Notes: generated from the sequence alone by a model not told the origin. A DNA stretch of 64,000 bases from Pezicula radicicola (GCA_003008705.1 PDUO01000010.1:620001-684000); one strand, 5' to 3'; shown: positions 37,149 through 49,671, counted from the stretch's first letter. Translations and numbers: made by a program.

Positions 37149-39972
37149 CTACGAATCATATGCAGCAGCAACCCCAGGAGCTGGACCCTCCAAATCCACG
37201 GCTTCAACGGTGTTTCTCAACTTAGCGCTCTCGTTGACGAGATTTGAAAAGTACTTCCGGGCGACTTCGCTTTCACCCTTGATCTTGCGAGTGTCCTCGC
37301 GTTTTGAACCAAGTTGCTCAACGGAGCGTTGAAGGCCGACTCGGAGGTTGTCTGCAGGAAAGCGGAGAACTTTACGAACCGATGAGGAGATACGGTCGCT
37401 GTTGGTGTGAACGTAGTCGATGGCGACAAGTTGAGCTGAAATCTTTGTCGACAGGCGATGTGGGAGGGAATGAGGAATTTGGCTCAGGATATATGCAGCT
37501 GCAGCAATTGCTAGAGTATGTTAGTTGAAAAATATCATGGTTTGAGCCTTGAAATGACTTACCCGTGACAAGTGCTCCGGGTACAATGAGCTTACGCAGG
37601 TTGTTGTTACCAACAATCTTCGCTACAGCCCCGGCACCATCAACCCAACCGAATCCTCCAACCATTCTACTCCCTGCCACAGTCAAGATCGTCATTGCCA
37701 TTCCAGTTCCTGCAACCTTTTCTTGACGTTGCAGTAAGGTCGTCCAGTCGAAGAAATCCCACAAATCTGTCTCGACTTCAATTTCACGTGCAAGCAAATC
37801 ACGCTTCCTACGATACATACTGTCGCTTCTGAAGCTGAGGTCTGCATACTCATCGCCGAGGTGTAAAAGACCTAACTGCTTGATCGCATTTACACCTTCG
37901 ACCGTACGTCCGCGAGCATGCTCTTCGCAAGCTGTAACCGATGCTGCAATTTGAGATAGCATGGCTTCCTTGATCTCGTCTGCATATTGAAAGGCGCTCA
38001 GAAGACCGGGATAGGCCACACCAAGGTCTTCATCGGCCGCTTGCTCTATCGAGTCTGTCAGGGTTGCGCGTGTATGATCGTAAATTTCCTTGCAGGTTTG
38101 CTCTATTGTCCTGTCGATTGCATCGCTTACTTCTCCCTTCGCTTTCTTTGACGCCTCTAGAAGTGGTTCCAATTCATCCAATTCTTTGGTCACCCGATCA
38201 AGTTCAGACTGTGCCACTTCTTGGTTGACTGTTGCAAGTGTGTGGACATCGCCAAGCACGTTGAGCAGATAAGTTTTTGCAGGGGCTAGCTTTGAGCGAG
38301 CTCGCTTTTCGAGGACAAACCGCCGGAGTGACTGCTCGAGGTTCTCAAAGTCTCGAATCTTTTCCTTCTCCTTCCCCTTTCCTTTACCCTTCGAGTCTGC
38401 ATCATCACCATCGTCAGGTCCACCATCACCACCGCCTCCACTAGCGCTCCCACTGCCACCATTTCCACCTGGTCCTGGAGGTGATGCGGGAATGGCATTA
38501 CTCGATACAAAGTGCACCAATTCTGCTGACTCCTTCCAGGTTCGGGGGCTGAGGCCGGACACCTGCTCCAATATCATCTTTTGACATCGTTCTTTATCCC
38601 TGATGTTATCATAACCATTGACAACAATGAAGATGTAAGCCTTCTCCGCTGCAGCTGCCCAAATAAATTCCTTGGCAGTCTGTGTGAAATGGTTTGCTGC
38701 TGAAACAACGAAAACTACAACATCGATCTCCTCTTGGCGGGCGAATACTGCGGTCGTCTTTGTGGTATCTAGATTGAGGCCAGGAGCATCAATGATTGAA
38801 ATGTCAACAACACCATTGTTAAGAAGTGACTTATCAACGGATCGTACATCCTTCACATATACTTTGCACTGGGTGTAGGTGTCGTTGTCTGTGACAATCT
38901 TCTCCAAATCTTTTAGGGCGAAAACGTCATAAGTGCTTTCATTGTGTCGGTCATACACAACGTCTTTATGGATGGCATGGACCTCTTCAATACCACCATT
39001 CTCCCTCGCATCCAGAACCTCGCAAAAGATGCTTGTGCATGGCTGTTGATCTTCTGGAAGAATCTTTCTCCGAAGCAGAGCGTTGCAAAATGTTGACTTG
39101 CCGGTATTCAGATCGCCAGTTACCAAAACTTTGCTTGAGGTATCCTCAATCCGGTCTCGGAGAGAAAGAAGATGCTTGATACTCGTGCTGATCTTGCCAT
39201 CCAACAGCGATGCTATCGAGTTTTTCTCAAGGGAGTGGACGAGTTCCGCCTGATGTAATGCTCCTAGCTTTAAATCCAACTTTAGAATCGAGAACTCTTG
39301 TGCAATCTGGGGGGTAATAAGTCGAGGTTCAGGAGTGGTTCGTTCTTCGGCCGCCTTGCTCGATTCTGCTTCCGTGCTGCTCTCGCCAATGGATGTCACC
39401 GAACGTCGGATAGAACCTGGGCGTGGTGGTTCAGGTATAGACGATGCTCCAGGAGCTGTCGATTGTGTATGTACCAAGCCAGGTCGTGGATCTTGTCTCC
39501 GGGGCATCGAAGCTTCGGCGCGTTGCACGGAAGGGTAAGTTGCTGGCCAGGTTGCATTCTTCTCCTGCAACGATTTCAATGTCTCTATGGTTCTGACGAT
39601 TGAGCGGCCAAGTGCGGTTCTATGCTGATTGTACCATAGCTGATGTATAGCAGTCGCTTGCTGTCTCCTATCATTGTCCGAAGCTTCGTTGCTCGTGCCC
39701 CTTCCCGGAGGTGTATGCGCAGGTGTTGGTCGGTCTTCCGTGATTCTAGGACTCCATGCTGGACCTCCATCTCCAGCAAAACTTCCACCATAACCTGAGT
39801 CATTGTCTAGGAGGGCTTGAAGCCGCGCAGCACTTTCTGTTGTCGAACCGGATCCAACCGTGACATACTGAGGGCGACTTGAAGTTGTTGGTGGTGGCAC
39901 TTCACCATTGTTAGAGGTCGCATCTCCATCCATCTCCGCCCGGCCCTTCCCTTTCTTGTATTCCTGGCTCAT
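37149..39972 (-). CDS. FZO1: mitofusin Fzo1, mitochondrial outer-membrane fusion GTPase
   Basis: Dynamin-family GTPase that fuses mitochondrial outer membranes. Two exons on the minus strand, 39972-37563 and 37510-37149, give 923 aa, similar to other fungal Fzo1 proteins. The 52-base intron has a GTAAGT donor and a CTCTAG acceptor and joins GALVT to AIAAAAYILSQIP inside the membrane region. An N-terminal disordered part covers about residues 1-215. The GTPase domain shows G1 GDLNTGKST near 290, G3 DAPG near 400 and G4-like NGYD near 454. A Gly/Ser/Asp-rich low-complexity loop lies near 500-530. Coiled-coil helices follow, then the membrane hairpin near 760-820 and a C-terminal heptad region (RKVLRFPADNLRVGLQRSVEQ). 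It shares a 240-base promoter with VPS2. Confidence 0.95.
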
Positions 39973-40212
39973 GTTGATGTTGGATACACCATTTGTTGTG
40001 TAGGTGTCGAAATTTTCGAAGATGCGTTGTTAATGATGATGCATGGACATGTCAAATTGCTCGCCATATAATTCCGCTTTTTATTGCCACTAGTGGCCAA
40101 ATCCGGTTTAGTGGGCTGGCGATTAGAGATGACGCCGGCTGTTCGCGATAGGCATCTCTAAATACAAGACCTCACTTCTACCCAGGTCTCAAATAACTAC
40201 CTTCACGCCGAT
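39973..40212. promoter_or_regulatory. compact divergent promoter of FZO1 and VPS2
   Basis: Only 240 bases separate the two start codons, so promoters and leaders overlap. No specific site recognised. Confidence 0.6.
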
Positions 40213-41048
40213 ATGAATGTGAGGAAATCAGTACCTTTTAGCTTGCCTACTTGCGCTAATCTATCTCCCACAGATTGTTGAATGGGCCTTCGGAAAGCGT
40301 ATGACGCCCGCGGAGCGTCTGCGCAAACACCAGCGTTCCCTGGAGAAGACACAAAGAGAGCTGGACCGAGAGAGAGTCAAGTTGGAGAATCAAGAGAAAA
40401 AACTGATTCAGGAGATCAAAAAGAGCGCCAAGAATGGACAGATGGGGGCATGTAAGATCCAGGCAAAGGACTTAGTGCGGACAAGGAGGTATATTGAGAA
40501 ATTCTACTCTATGAGGACACAATTACAGGCCATTTCCCTGCGAATACAGGTACCAAATCTACTTCTGAACATCTCTCCATCTGGCTGATTTGGACTGGCA
40601 GACCGTGAGGACGAATGAGCAAATGATGCAAGCTATGAAGGGCGCTACAGGTGTTCTTGGCAGTATGAACCGCAGCATGAATTTGCCAGCCCTGCAGAGG
40701 ATTGCTATGGAGTTTGAGAAAGAGAACGATATTATGGATCAGAGGCAGGAGATGATGGATGATGCAATCGACGATGTTACAGGTCTTGAGGATGAGGCGG
40801 ATGGCGAAGAAATCGTGGAACAGGTACTCGAGGAGATCGGAGTCGACCTGAAGCAAGCTGTGAGTTCTGCTATTCATATAACTTGGGCCCTACTGATAAG
40901 TAAACAGATGGGCGAAACTCCTCAAGGACTCCAGAGCAATGCTGTGCCAGAAGGAAGAGTTGCGCAAGCTGTTGGGGGAGGTGGAGGCGGAGGTGGGGAT
41001 CCTGGAGACGATGATCTACAAGCCAGACTCGACAGTTTGAGGCGATGA
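40213..41048 (+). CDS. VPS2: ESCRT-III subunit Vps2/CHMP2 (Did4)
   Basis: Part of the ESCRT-III polymer that cuts membrane necks in multivesicular body formation. Four exons, 40213-40218, 40274-40549, 40602-40859 and 40908-41048, give 226 aa. The first coding exon is only ATG AAT; the join gives MNIVEWAFGKRMTPAERLRKHQ, the family N-terminus. A basic alpha1-alpha2 hairpin (about 10-90) and the acidic C-terminal half are as expected. The C-terminus LQARLDSLRR fits the MIM1 motif bound by the Vps4 ATPase. A run of eight glycines precedes it. The third intron (48 bases) has no in-frame stop, so retention would insert 16 residues without breaking the frame; splicing is preferred because of its GTGAGT donor and CAG acceptor and the family's length. 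Confidence 0.95.
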
Positions 41049-42438
41049 GCGGGGGAATTGATTATGGCGCTGGCGTTTTTTAACTATGGAGAAGGAGTTT
41101 TAGCACTGAACGTTGTCTCACATCAATTACCAAAATGCAGCCTTGCTGCAGGCCATCTTGGCTACCCGCAGAACCGACCCGTTTGAAGGGACTCTTCCGT
41201 TCACCACCTAGACTACATTGCGACGCCTGACAGATAGCAAGTCAAGAGATGATGGCGCACTTGTCTGTGAGATTGAGGCAGGTGAGAACTGTATGTACAT
41301 ATTGCAGTAGCCTAACGGACCAATGCAGCAATGCAGCAATATTATAGTAGTCGGCCTCTTAAAATCCGAAGGACCCCTCCCCTCTACCCCACACTTTGCC
41401 TCTTTCCTACTCGGTAGCAACCCGGTCGGCGATGCAGAACAAGCACTGCCTGACGAACGAGAGGATGGCTTTTTGGCGACACCCTTGATATCCTCACTTG
41501 CTTACTGATTGTCATCATTTTACTCCTGCGCATCCGTTGTTGCGCCTAGCGTGTTCTTCGAAGCCTACACTCCCAGTTTCCCGCGTTTCCACCGGAAGGA
41601 GACAAAGATCGTCACAACTTAAATATCCCCTGCTGTTGAGCGCATCCATCTCTTTGTCCTTGCCTAGTACCTAGGTATCCAGTCTCGCCAGTCTACCAGG
41701 TCTGTTGTGACGATACTCTTTTCCTTCTTGGCTTCAAATCGGCACAAAGAGCTTAGTCGTCCGTGATTGGAACTCTGCGAAGTACCTCCGTTCACATTGC
41801 AAGCTTGCGACGCTGTACATCCGGGACGACGGTACCTGTAACGAGGCTCCCAGGCATTTGTTCCCGATAAAGACGCAGCTCTACGCCATAATTGAGTCCC
41901 TCTCTGCAACTTGCCAATATCCCAACATACCTCTAGGTATGTACGTTTAGGAACACTCAGATCTGCTACCACTCAACGCTTGCCATCTGTGCCTGGCGCA
42001 CTGCGCTCGACAGTAATCGCGACCTACCCCACAACATCGTCATAAGGAAGGGACGAAGCTAACTTTAGACCAGCTTCAAAACGTCCATCGCAACAACACC
42101 AACGAGATACGGAAACCTGCCGATAGATTTACAAGTTTACGAAACACCATCCCGTAGTGTTGAATGTTATATCGCAACTTTGCATGTTGACCAAGGTCAG
42201 TCCTGTAATCCGTACTCCCACCAACAAGCAGACGTGCTGAGCCCCTCGCAGAGTTGATACCATCCAACATCCAACATCAAATTTGCTGCTGTGATCGCGG
42301 TGCTCGCAGTCTCGCCACGAGGCACGCCGGCTTGAAGTCAACAAACTGGCAGGAAGCACACGGAGGAGAACCTCCACAGGAGGTTTTCTGAACAGTCTTC
42401 TGCGCAGATCTGGTTCCCCAGGGAAGGAAGAAGCTACA
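41049..42438. other. intergenic, promoter and leader of the PP2C gene
   Basis: No recognisable gene. Open frames at 42129-42674 (minus) are shadows of the PP2C gene. The last 400 bases, rich in CA and short repeats such as CATCCAACATCCAACATC near 42262, look like an mRNA leader. Confidence 0.6.
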
Positions 42439-44311
42439 ATGTCATCTTCCAATACAGCTGCCGAACAGGCAGGAACGTCAACGAGCAGCGACCCGTCGAA
42501 ACCGGCTGAAGATGCAGGGAGCGGAGAAAAGCGCAGTGGTAACGGTAGTCCACAAGGAAGGCCGGCAGGAGATAACGCAGTCAGTGGGGAGAAGAAGCGG
42601 AGAAGCAGTGGAGTTAGTAGTAAGGCACGGTCAGTGATTGAAAGCGCCAAAAACTCGTTACATTTGAGCAACAACTCTGGTGGTGCTAGTCGCGGAACAG
42701 ATCACCAGTCACAGTCACCCTTGCAAAGACTGGGAGCATCGGATAAAGCGCTGCAAGTCCCTCAAGGTCAGCATAACAACTCCGCAGGGGATTCTTTGCC
42801 AGGGAGTAGATCGACTTTCAAGGTTGGCGTGTACGAAGACAGAAACAAGCGATGCCGTCGAACAATGGAGGATACGCATGCCTTCCTGTACAACTTTCTA
42901 CAGACACCCGCTCCTGCTTTTGGGACAGAATCTGCCTCAACAGGTCAACAGTCAAAAAATTCAACCGATGAGATCAGCCAGTCCTCGGCAACAAGCCTTC
43001 CAAACGATATGCAGGAAACTGATAATGGCTACTTTGCCATCTTTGATGGCCATGCAGGAACTTTTGCTGCTGATTGGTGTGGAAAGAAGCTTCACCTTAT
43101 TCTTCAAGATGTTATTCGGAAAAACCCCAACACACCTATTCCTGAGCTGTTAGATCAAACATTCACAACCGTCGACGCCCAGTTAGAAAGCCTACCCTTG
43201 AAGAACAGTGGATGTACGGCAGTTACTGCAGTTCTGCGATGGGAGGACAGGATACCAAACGCCAAGTCAGCAACAGGTTCTACGGCAATTGCACCAGCGG
43301 CTGCTGCTGCTGTTAAGGCTGCGGTACAAGCAGCTAAGAATGAAGCTGGTTCTGGTGAAAATGAGGGTGATGTGGACAAGGCCCAAACTCAAGCGAATGC
43401 GCCTTCAAGCACTGAAGCTTCCAGCCCAACATCTGGTGCTGAAACTCATGCAAGATTAAAGAGCACTGCCTCTCGCCAGCGAGTTCTCTATACCGCAAAT
43501 GTTGGAGATGCTCGCATTGTCTTGTGCCGTAGTGGCAAGGCTCTAAGATTGTCGTACGACCATAAAGGCAGTGATGACAATGAGGGCAAACGAATTGTTA
43601 ACGCTGGAGGGCTAATCCTCAACAACCGTGTCAATGGCGTTTTGGCTGTTACTCGAGCCTTGGGTGATACGTACATGAAAGACTTGGTAACAGGACATCC
43701 ATACACCACCGAGACCGTTATTCAACCCGACATGGATGAATTCATCATCCTTGCTTGTGATGGTGTAAGTAACTATATTGCCGCTGAGTTCGAGTAAAGT
43801 ATGCTGATATGTCCAATAGCTCTGGGATGTGTGCGAAGACCAAGAAGCCGTCGACCTTGTTCGCGAAATGCAAGACCCTCACGAAGCTGCCAAAAAGCTG
43901 GTTGAGTATGCGCTCCAACGTTTCAGCACCGACAACCTCTCCTGCATGGTTGTGCGTCTTGACAAGTCGGCCCTCATATCGACTGTGAAAGAGCCATCTT
44001 CAGCTATTGGAGTTGAAGGTGACCCAGCGTCTATTCCTGGCAAACTTAGCGAAGCCGACCAAATTGTCGAAAAAGCAAAACGTAAGGTAGAGGCAGATGG
44101 GGTTCCAGGTATCGGTATCTCTGGTAGCAACCATGGCAAGGGACATGATCAAGTCAGCCTGGCCGATGATGATGCTTCTCGGAAGGCCAACATGGAAAGA
44201 GTCGTTGAAGAGGAGCCTGGCTTAGTACAAGGCGATTCAGAGGAAGTCACCGGCGTGGATGGCGTTACGGCGAGTCAAATGCCTAAGCCCCCTGATACCA
44301 AAGCGGTATAG
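42439..44311 (+). CDS. PP2C-family protein phosphatase (Ptc1-like)
   Basis: Metal-dependent Ser/Thr phosphatase. Two exons, 42439-43764 and 43820-44311, give 605 aa; the intron sits exactly after ACDG of the motif LACDGLWDVCED and has a GTAAGT donor. Residues 1-130 are low complexity. PP2C motifs follow: RRTMEDTH near 140, FAIFDGHAG near 198 (metal-binding Asp), GCTAVTAVL near 255, [12 protein letters not shown] near 355, [11 protein letters not shown] near 405, LACDGLWD at 440 and DNLSCMVV near 480. A Thr/Ala/Glu-rich insert of about 75 residues (about 273-345, with a run of Ala) splits the catalytic domain between strands. The C-terminal 115 residues are disordered and acidic. Yeast Ptc1 lacks both long extensions. 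Likely role is dampening MAP kinase signalling, by analogy only. Confidence 0.93.
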
Positions 44312-45288
44312 TATTGGATTTTATGTTGCATGATTACGATTTCTTTGGTCAGCGATGATGAGCTTACTGTTGTGTCATGAGTTACCTTTGGGGCGATGGG
44401 GGAGGTGGTGGGCTGGCTGGAACGGATCACATCACGTAGCTTTGTTCGCTAAGGGGTTTCCCTTTTCATTTATTTATACGTCAAGACGGAATTGGGTTGT
44501 AAGCATGAAGACGAAGACGATCTGGGTAGTGAAGGGATGAGACAAAGTATGTCTCTCATCCTGCGGAGAGCAGCAAGATTCTATGTGTAGTTTATGCATG
44601 ATAAAAATAAAATGTCGGCCTAAAAAAATGATTGCCTTCAGCTTTCGAATGCTGGAGATGAAGATTAGCGAGAGCTCCAGGCAATGGGTGATAGTCATGA
44701 TACGTTCCCACAGTGTGAAATTAATTTAACCTCACCAGTAGATCTAGTGGTTTTGTGGCTATAACACCGATCTGCCCTCCTCCTTCCAAAGCTGCACAGC
44801 GCCAACGCCTAATCCCAATGGTTCCAGTACTTCAATTCAAAGCTACCTACCTCTAAGCATCCCCAATCCTCTTCTGTATTTTGTAGCTCATAATCTTAGG
44901 GCAAGCGGAAAGGACGAGGGATCTGTCTAGTCTTATGGAAAATGGAAAATGTCATGTACAATGTAATCCCTATTACATGACTGACTGTACAGTATACCTT
45001 TAGTCTAAAATAGTCACATAAAAACATAAAGTTTGTTATTTGGATCACTTACTTGATTTAGGTAATTAACTTATTTAAATAGCTGGCTTGGCTAGAGGAA
45101 CTCACTTCATTCCAACTGTCTAACGGTAGCTACCAAGATAGTCTATCTTTGAGCTCAGCAATCTGTCTAGCTGGCTATTTTGCATGCACACTTTTTTGCC
45201 CTAACCCTTCACACTAGATGGACCACAACCACACACTGTTACTTCTGCATTTCTTCATATAACATTGATGATAACAAATCAGAACAAA
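44312..45288. other. intergenic between convergent genes
   Basis: 3' regions of the PP2C gene (+) and the dehydratase gene (-), including AT-rich DNA at 44950-45110. No gene recognised. Confidence 0.6.
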
Positions 45289-45302
45289 TCAGAACAAATC
45301 AG
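45277..45302. repeat. 10-base direct repeat over the dehydratase stop codon
   Basis: The unit AAATCAGAAC occurs about two and a half times in tandem, and the stop codon of the dehydratase gene (45289-45291, minus) lies inside the array. Confidence 0.75.
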
Positions 45303-47802
45303 TCATAGCTCCATGACTAGCATCGCCCACCAAGCGAGCATACTTGGCCAAAACCCCTCTGTTTGTAAGAGCCTTCGGTGGTGTCCAAGTCTTGAGTCGC
45401 TCTGCAATTTCGGCGTCGCTAACGTCCATACTCAATGTATTTGTCTTCGCTGAGATGGTGACAATATCTCCATCCCTCACAACGGCAATTGGTCCTCCGA
45501 CAGCTGCTTCAGGAACGACATGACCGACAATGAAGCCGTGGCTTGCGCCTGAGTAGCGACCGTCGGTTACGAGAGCGATGTTGGTTAGCCCTGCACCCAT
45601 GATTGCTGCGCTGGCACGGAGTTGTTCTGGCATTCCAGGTCCACCTTTAGGGCCTTCGTAACGTACTATTAGGACGAGGTTTTCACCGTGCGGGATCTCG
45701 CCAGCGAGGAGAGCTTCGTTCAGCTCGTGTTCTTTGTTGAAGACACGGGCTTTGCCGCTGAAAGTTAAACCTTCTTTTCCTGTTATCTTAGCGACGGCTC
45801 CGCCGGGTGACAGGTTTCCACGTAGGATTTGGAGATGGCCAGTGGCTTTGATGGGGTTGGAAATTGGGCGGATGATGACTTGGTCTTGAGGGAGTGAAGG
45901 ATAAGATTCGATATTCTGGGCTAATGTCTTGCCTGTGACTGTGGGGATACTGCCATTGATAAGACCAGCTGCTACAAGGAGCTTAAGAACTGATGGCGTG
46001 CCGCCGATGTTATAAAGATCTTCCATGAAGTACTTTCCGCTAGGAGCCAAGTCTGCGAGGAACGGGACCTTGTTACTGACTCTCTGGACATCGTCAATGG
46101 TAAGAGGGAGGTCAGCAGTTCCAGCCATGGCTAAGAAGTGAAGGACTGCGTTCGTAGAGCCACCAAGTGCCATTGTTAGGACTAGAGCATTTTCGAAGGA
46201 CTCCATTGTAAGTAGGTCCCGTGGACGGATATTCTTCTCCATGCAAATCTTGATTGCTTCTGCTGCCTTTACACACTCCCGCATCTTTGCTGGAGAATCA
46301 GCTGGGTTTGATGATGACCCTGGAAGAGAGAGACCCATGGCCTCAATGGCTGTCGACATGGTGTTGGCTGTGTACATTCCACCACAAGCACCTGCTCCTG
46401 GACAAGCATGTTGTTCAAGATCATCCTAAAGATATGTCAGTTGGATGATTCTCCACTCAGACAAACTGATATCAATATTGAAAACCGCAAAAAATAACGA
46501 GCAGACAACGACCAGATATAACCGACTTTCATGTCGAAGGACTCGTCTCGTCGAATTTAGCTTAGTCTTCGTATCGACCGGAAAGTCCCCGATTGCTAGG
46601 ACGGTCTTCCTCGAGGGCGTGTAGGAAAGGTCTTACTATCAACCACCCAGCCGATCTTAGCCACTTGTGGTGGAGTCAAGGCGCTCAAGTCTGAAATAGT
46701 GGCCGACAAAATCGGAAGAAAAGTACCTAGAAAGGAGAAAGTCTCACCATAACATCGCTTGGTGTCCGTCCTGGCTCTCCCGCACCAGTAGCCGCATGTA
46801 ACTTGCCATACGCAAAAGCTCCTTGGGCTTCGTAGCACGTGCTAATGTTGATGTCCTTATTCAAGAGCTTCGAAAATCCCTTCTTGATGCTACCACCATA
46901 GATCATGATGAAGGGTCGGTTGTGGCGAGCAGCAGCCATGATGACTCCTGGCATATTCTTATCGCAACCAGGGATTGAAATGTTAGCATCATGGCGTTGA
47001 GCACACGTCAAGGTCTCGATTGAGTCTGCAATGATTTCGCGTGTTTGAAGAGAGAATCGCATGCCTGGGGTTCATTAGCGAGGGTTGCACCCAGTGGTTT
47101 GAAATAACTTCGTGATAGAAATGCCGCAACAAACTTACTGTCACTGCCCATAGTTTGACCTGTGTAATAAAGAGTTAGAGTCAGTTTACTCCTTCCAAAA
47201 TTTGTGAAGAGTACTGAGCAAAAGGCCCGAGTTTTACGTTCTGCTCTGAATAGATGAGGACGTACCATCACTCACTGAAATAGAAGTCAGCGAATTTGAA
47301 CCTTGGTTGATTCAGTATATTGCTTACCACCAACAGTGCCATACTGCCATCCCAGCATTCCTTGCTTCTCAACGGCATCTTTAACAATCTTGCCGAGGTC
47401 ATGGACTACAAGTAGTGTTAGTCAATCCGAGACGGAAAGACAGTGCATCCATATGGCTTACGGTGCATGCTATCAACCAAGTCAGCATGCTGATGTTGAA
47501 GGTAGGCTCGGGCAGCTCACTTGCAAGGGTTTCCTTCCCAGAAGACGGATGAAATACCTACATGAGGGGCCGTCTTCATAGTCTCCTTGTTGGGCACACC
47601 AGCAGCATAGAGCATGGACTGAGACTTGTTAGCATTTGAAGTCCAAGTGCAATTGACTGCATACCTGAGCACCTGGGAAGTCATGGTCCTTGGTAACAAA
47701 GTGGGACCACCTATTCAGAGCAGGCTTGCCATCAATGATAGTACCAGCTTCGAGGTGTGGGAAGTCAATGTATCTTGGCGTCTCTGGCACGTGCCCGTTC
47801 AT
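45289..47802 (-). CDS. ILV3: dihydroxy-acid dehydratase, microexon-rich gene
   Basis: Iron-sulphur enzyme of valine, leucine and isoleucine synthesis. Eight exons on the minus strand: 47802-47665, 47618-47521, 47469-47462 (8 bases), 47405-47328, 47274-47266 (9 bases), 47159-47139 (21 bases), 47064-46748 and 46425-45289, in total 601 aa. The order of phases is consistent throughout, and the small exons restore the conserved NPCNMHLHDLGK and GTVGVSDGQTMGSDSMRFS. Cluster and catalytic motifs are visible: GNPCNMH, PGCDKNMPG and HACPGAGACGGMYTANTM. The last intron is long for this genome (322 bases). The N-terminus MNGHVPETPRYIDF has no evident mitochondrial presequence. The frame stays open upstream to 48147, but those residues look like leader. 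It may be a cytosolic paralogue of the mitochondrial enzyme; other fungi have several ilv3 genes. Confidence 0.92.
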
Positions 47803-49671
47803 GATGACTGGTAGTCTCAAGTGTGAACTAGAACTACACGTTTGAGACCAAATCTTCCAAAGTGGTGGAGAAGTTGTGGAGGTGGGTCGTTGAAAAGTAG
47901 AAATAAATGTAGAAGGTGGGGTAAGAAGGAGGATTGGGAAATTCAAAACAGAGAGGTCGAAGTGAAGAGAAAGTCTAAAGCGTCTCCTCGGCACTCTAGA
48001 CTTCACAAACTGTAGTGAGCGGTGTGGATAGGACGAACAGACAATAGAAAAAGAAAGAAGAAAAAAGAAGGTCCACGAAGGATACTTGGGTACAAATGGA
48101 TGACCTCGATTGCCCTGGAAGGAGGTACCTGGATAGGGAATTCTCACATAATTATGGAGATGGGAAGGTTAGGCGGTACGGCATCACTCAGTGCCAACGA
48201 AAGAGACGGCAGCTAGCAGTGTAGGTGGGTACCACGGCTGCACCTACGATGTACAGCACTGTGCTGACGAATTGGAAGCCGTTTGATACAAGATAATGAC
48301 CAGCGAAGATCAGATGTCAGGCTAGTCGCTGCGCTCGCATTTGATGCCAATCCGCTGAGAAGGCCGACTACTTCAAGTAGTGTAGAGGTAGTGTAGAGAT
48401 AAAGATCTATACGTCGCTTGAATGCTTGGCCTTGGTTGCACGGCAGTCCTGTACTGTACGATACAAGGATGCAGCAGTGTAGTACAAGATCTCTCTACCT
48501 AGGCGACACACTTGTCTAGTTTCCCGCAATTACAAGAAGTGATAAGAGTGACACACAAGAGGATGGTTGTTTTGAAACACTCTTCTGAGTTATATTACTC
48601 AACCTCAACCTACTGTGTGGTATCCAACCACTGTCGTGAGCAGTGACAAAACTGGGAGAAAAGGGCAGCGATAGGGACACCTTTTCCATCCCAGTCTTAT
48701 TGCTCTCAACGCTGTGACACGCCAAGAGCAAACTCGAGTTAAAATAAATACTCCTCCCAGGAGCTGAGCGGCATGATGCATATCTCGATTTGAAGTACAG
48801 TCTTGCGCCTTTTCGGACCTATGAAGGACTCCTGCACCGGTCGCTTCCCTATGCCGAATTGGCCGAGTTACAATCACAAGCAACGCAAGCCACCCGCAGG
48901 TGAAGAGCCGATTGATAGAGTTGCGAATCGTACGAAGGAACACAGCAACACAGCACTAGACCTAAGCCGATCGGGAAGTTTCGAGGTTTAAAATGCTGGG
49001 AAAGAGTGTGCTCTTGGGGGTTGGGTTGCGTCGGACTTTACGGTACGGTAACAAGGAGCTCTGCGTCCCTTGGGCCTGGGTAACTTTTCTCCTCGTCGGA
49101 CAACGTGTACGAAAAGGTAAAATAATAGCAGCTTTTTCTACCTGCCCTTCCGTTGGCTTCGGTCCAATTTCCACGGGAATGATTCAATGATTCAGCCTCA
49201 ATGTGGCGCATTCATCGAATCGAAACGGTGCAGCAGTCACGGTTCGCGCGGGGCAAGGCCACTGGCTCGTCATTTCCTCACAGCCCTGTCACACATGGTA
49301 TGGCGCGTCACACAAGGAAACAACATCATGAACCTCGACGCCCGTTGCAAAAGAAGTCGTAGTCACGGCTGGCACCGCGGATCCTTCCGCCCGGAGGGTT
49401 TCGTTGTTTCATCTGCCAGAACCCTGAGCACGCCCTCAACACTATTCCAGGATCTCCAAGTTACCAAGCCATCGGTACAGGCCAGAGCACTCTCGCACCA
49501 GGGCTCCATTAGCAGCGTCATTGGCTAAATCTTTTGGAAAAAGCGCAGACCGATTCACCGAACAGACTCAACCACGGGAGCTTAAGCTTTCTTTTTTGTA
49601 AGTGAGCGAGCCCAACTTCTAGCTGGAGCATTCCTGACCTTGCTTGTTTAGATGATCCATCGTTTAAAGGG
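47803..49671. other. divergent intergenic, promoters of ILV3 and the hydrolase-phosphatase gene
   Basis: No gene recognised in 1.9 kb. Near the right end a 5'-leader intron is likely at 49598-49650 (GTAAGT donor, CCTGACC branch site, GTTTAG acceptor), upstream of the hydrolase-phosphatase start. I found no convincing Leu3- or Gcn4-type site by eye. Confidence 0.55.

Noticed and set aside
47803..48147. In-frame N-terminal extension of the dehydratase by 115 residues
   Set aside because: The extension is compositionally unlike a presequence or conserved domain, and the conserved protein begins at the Met at 47802.
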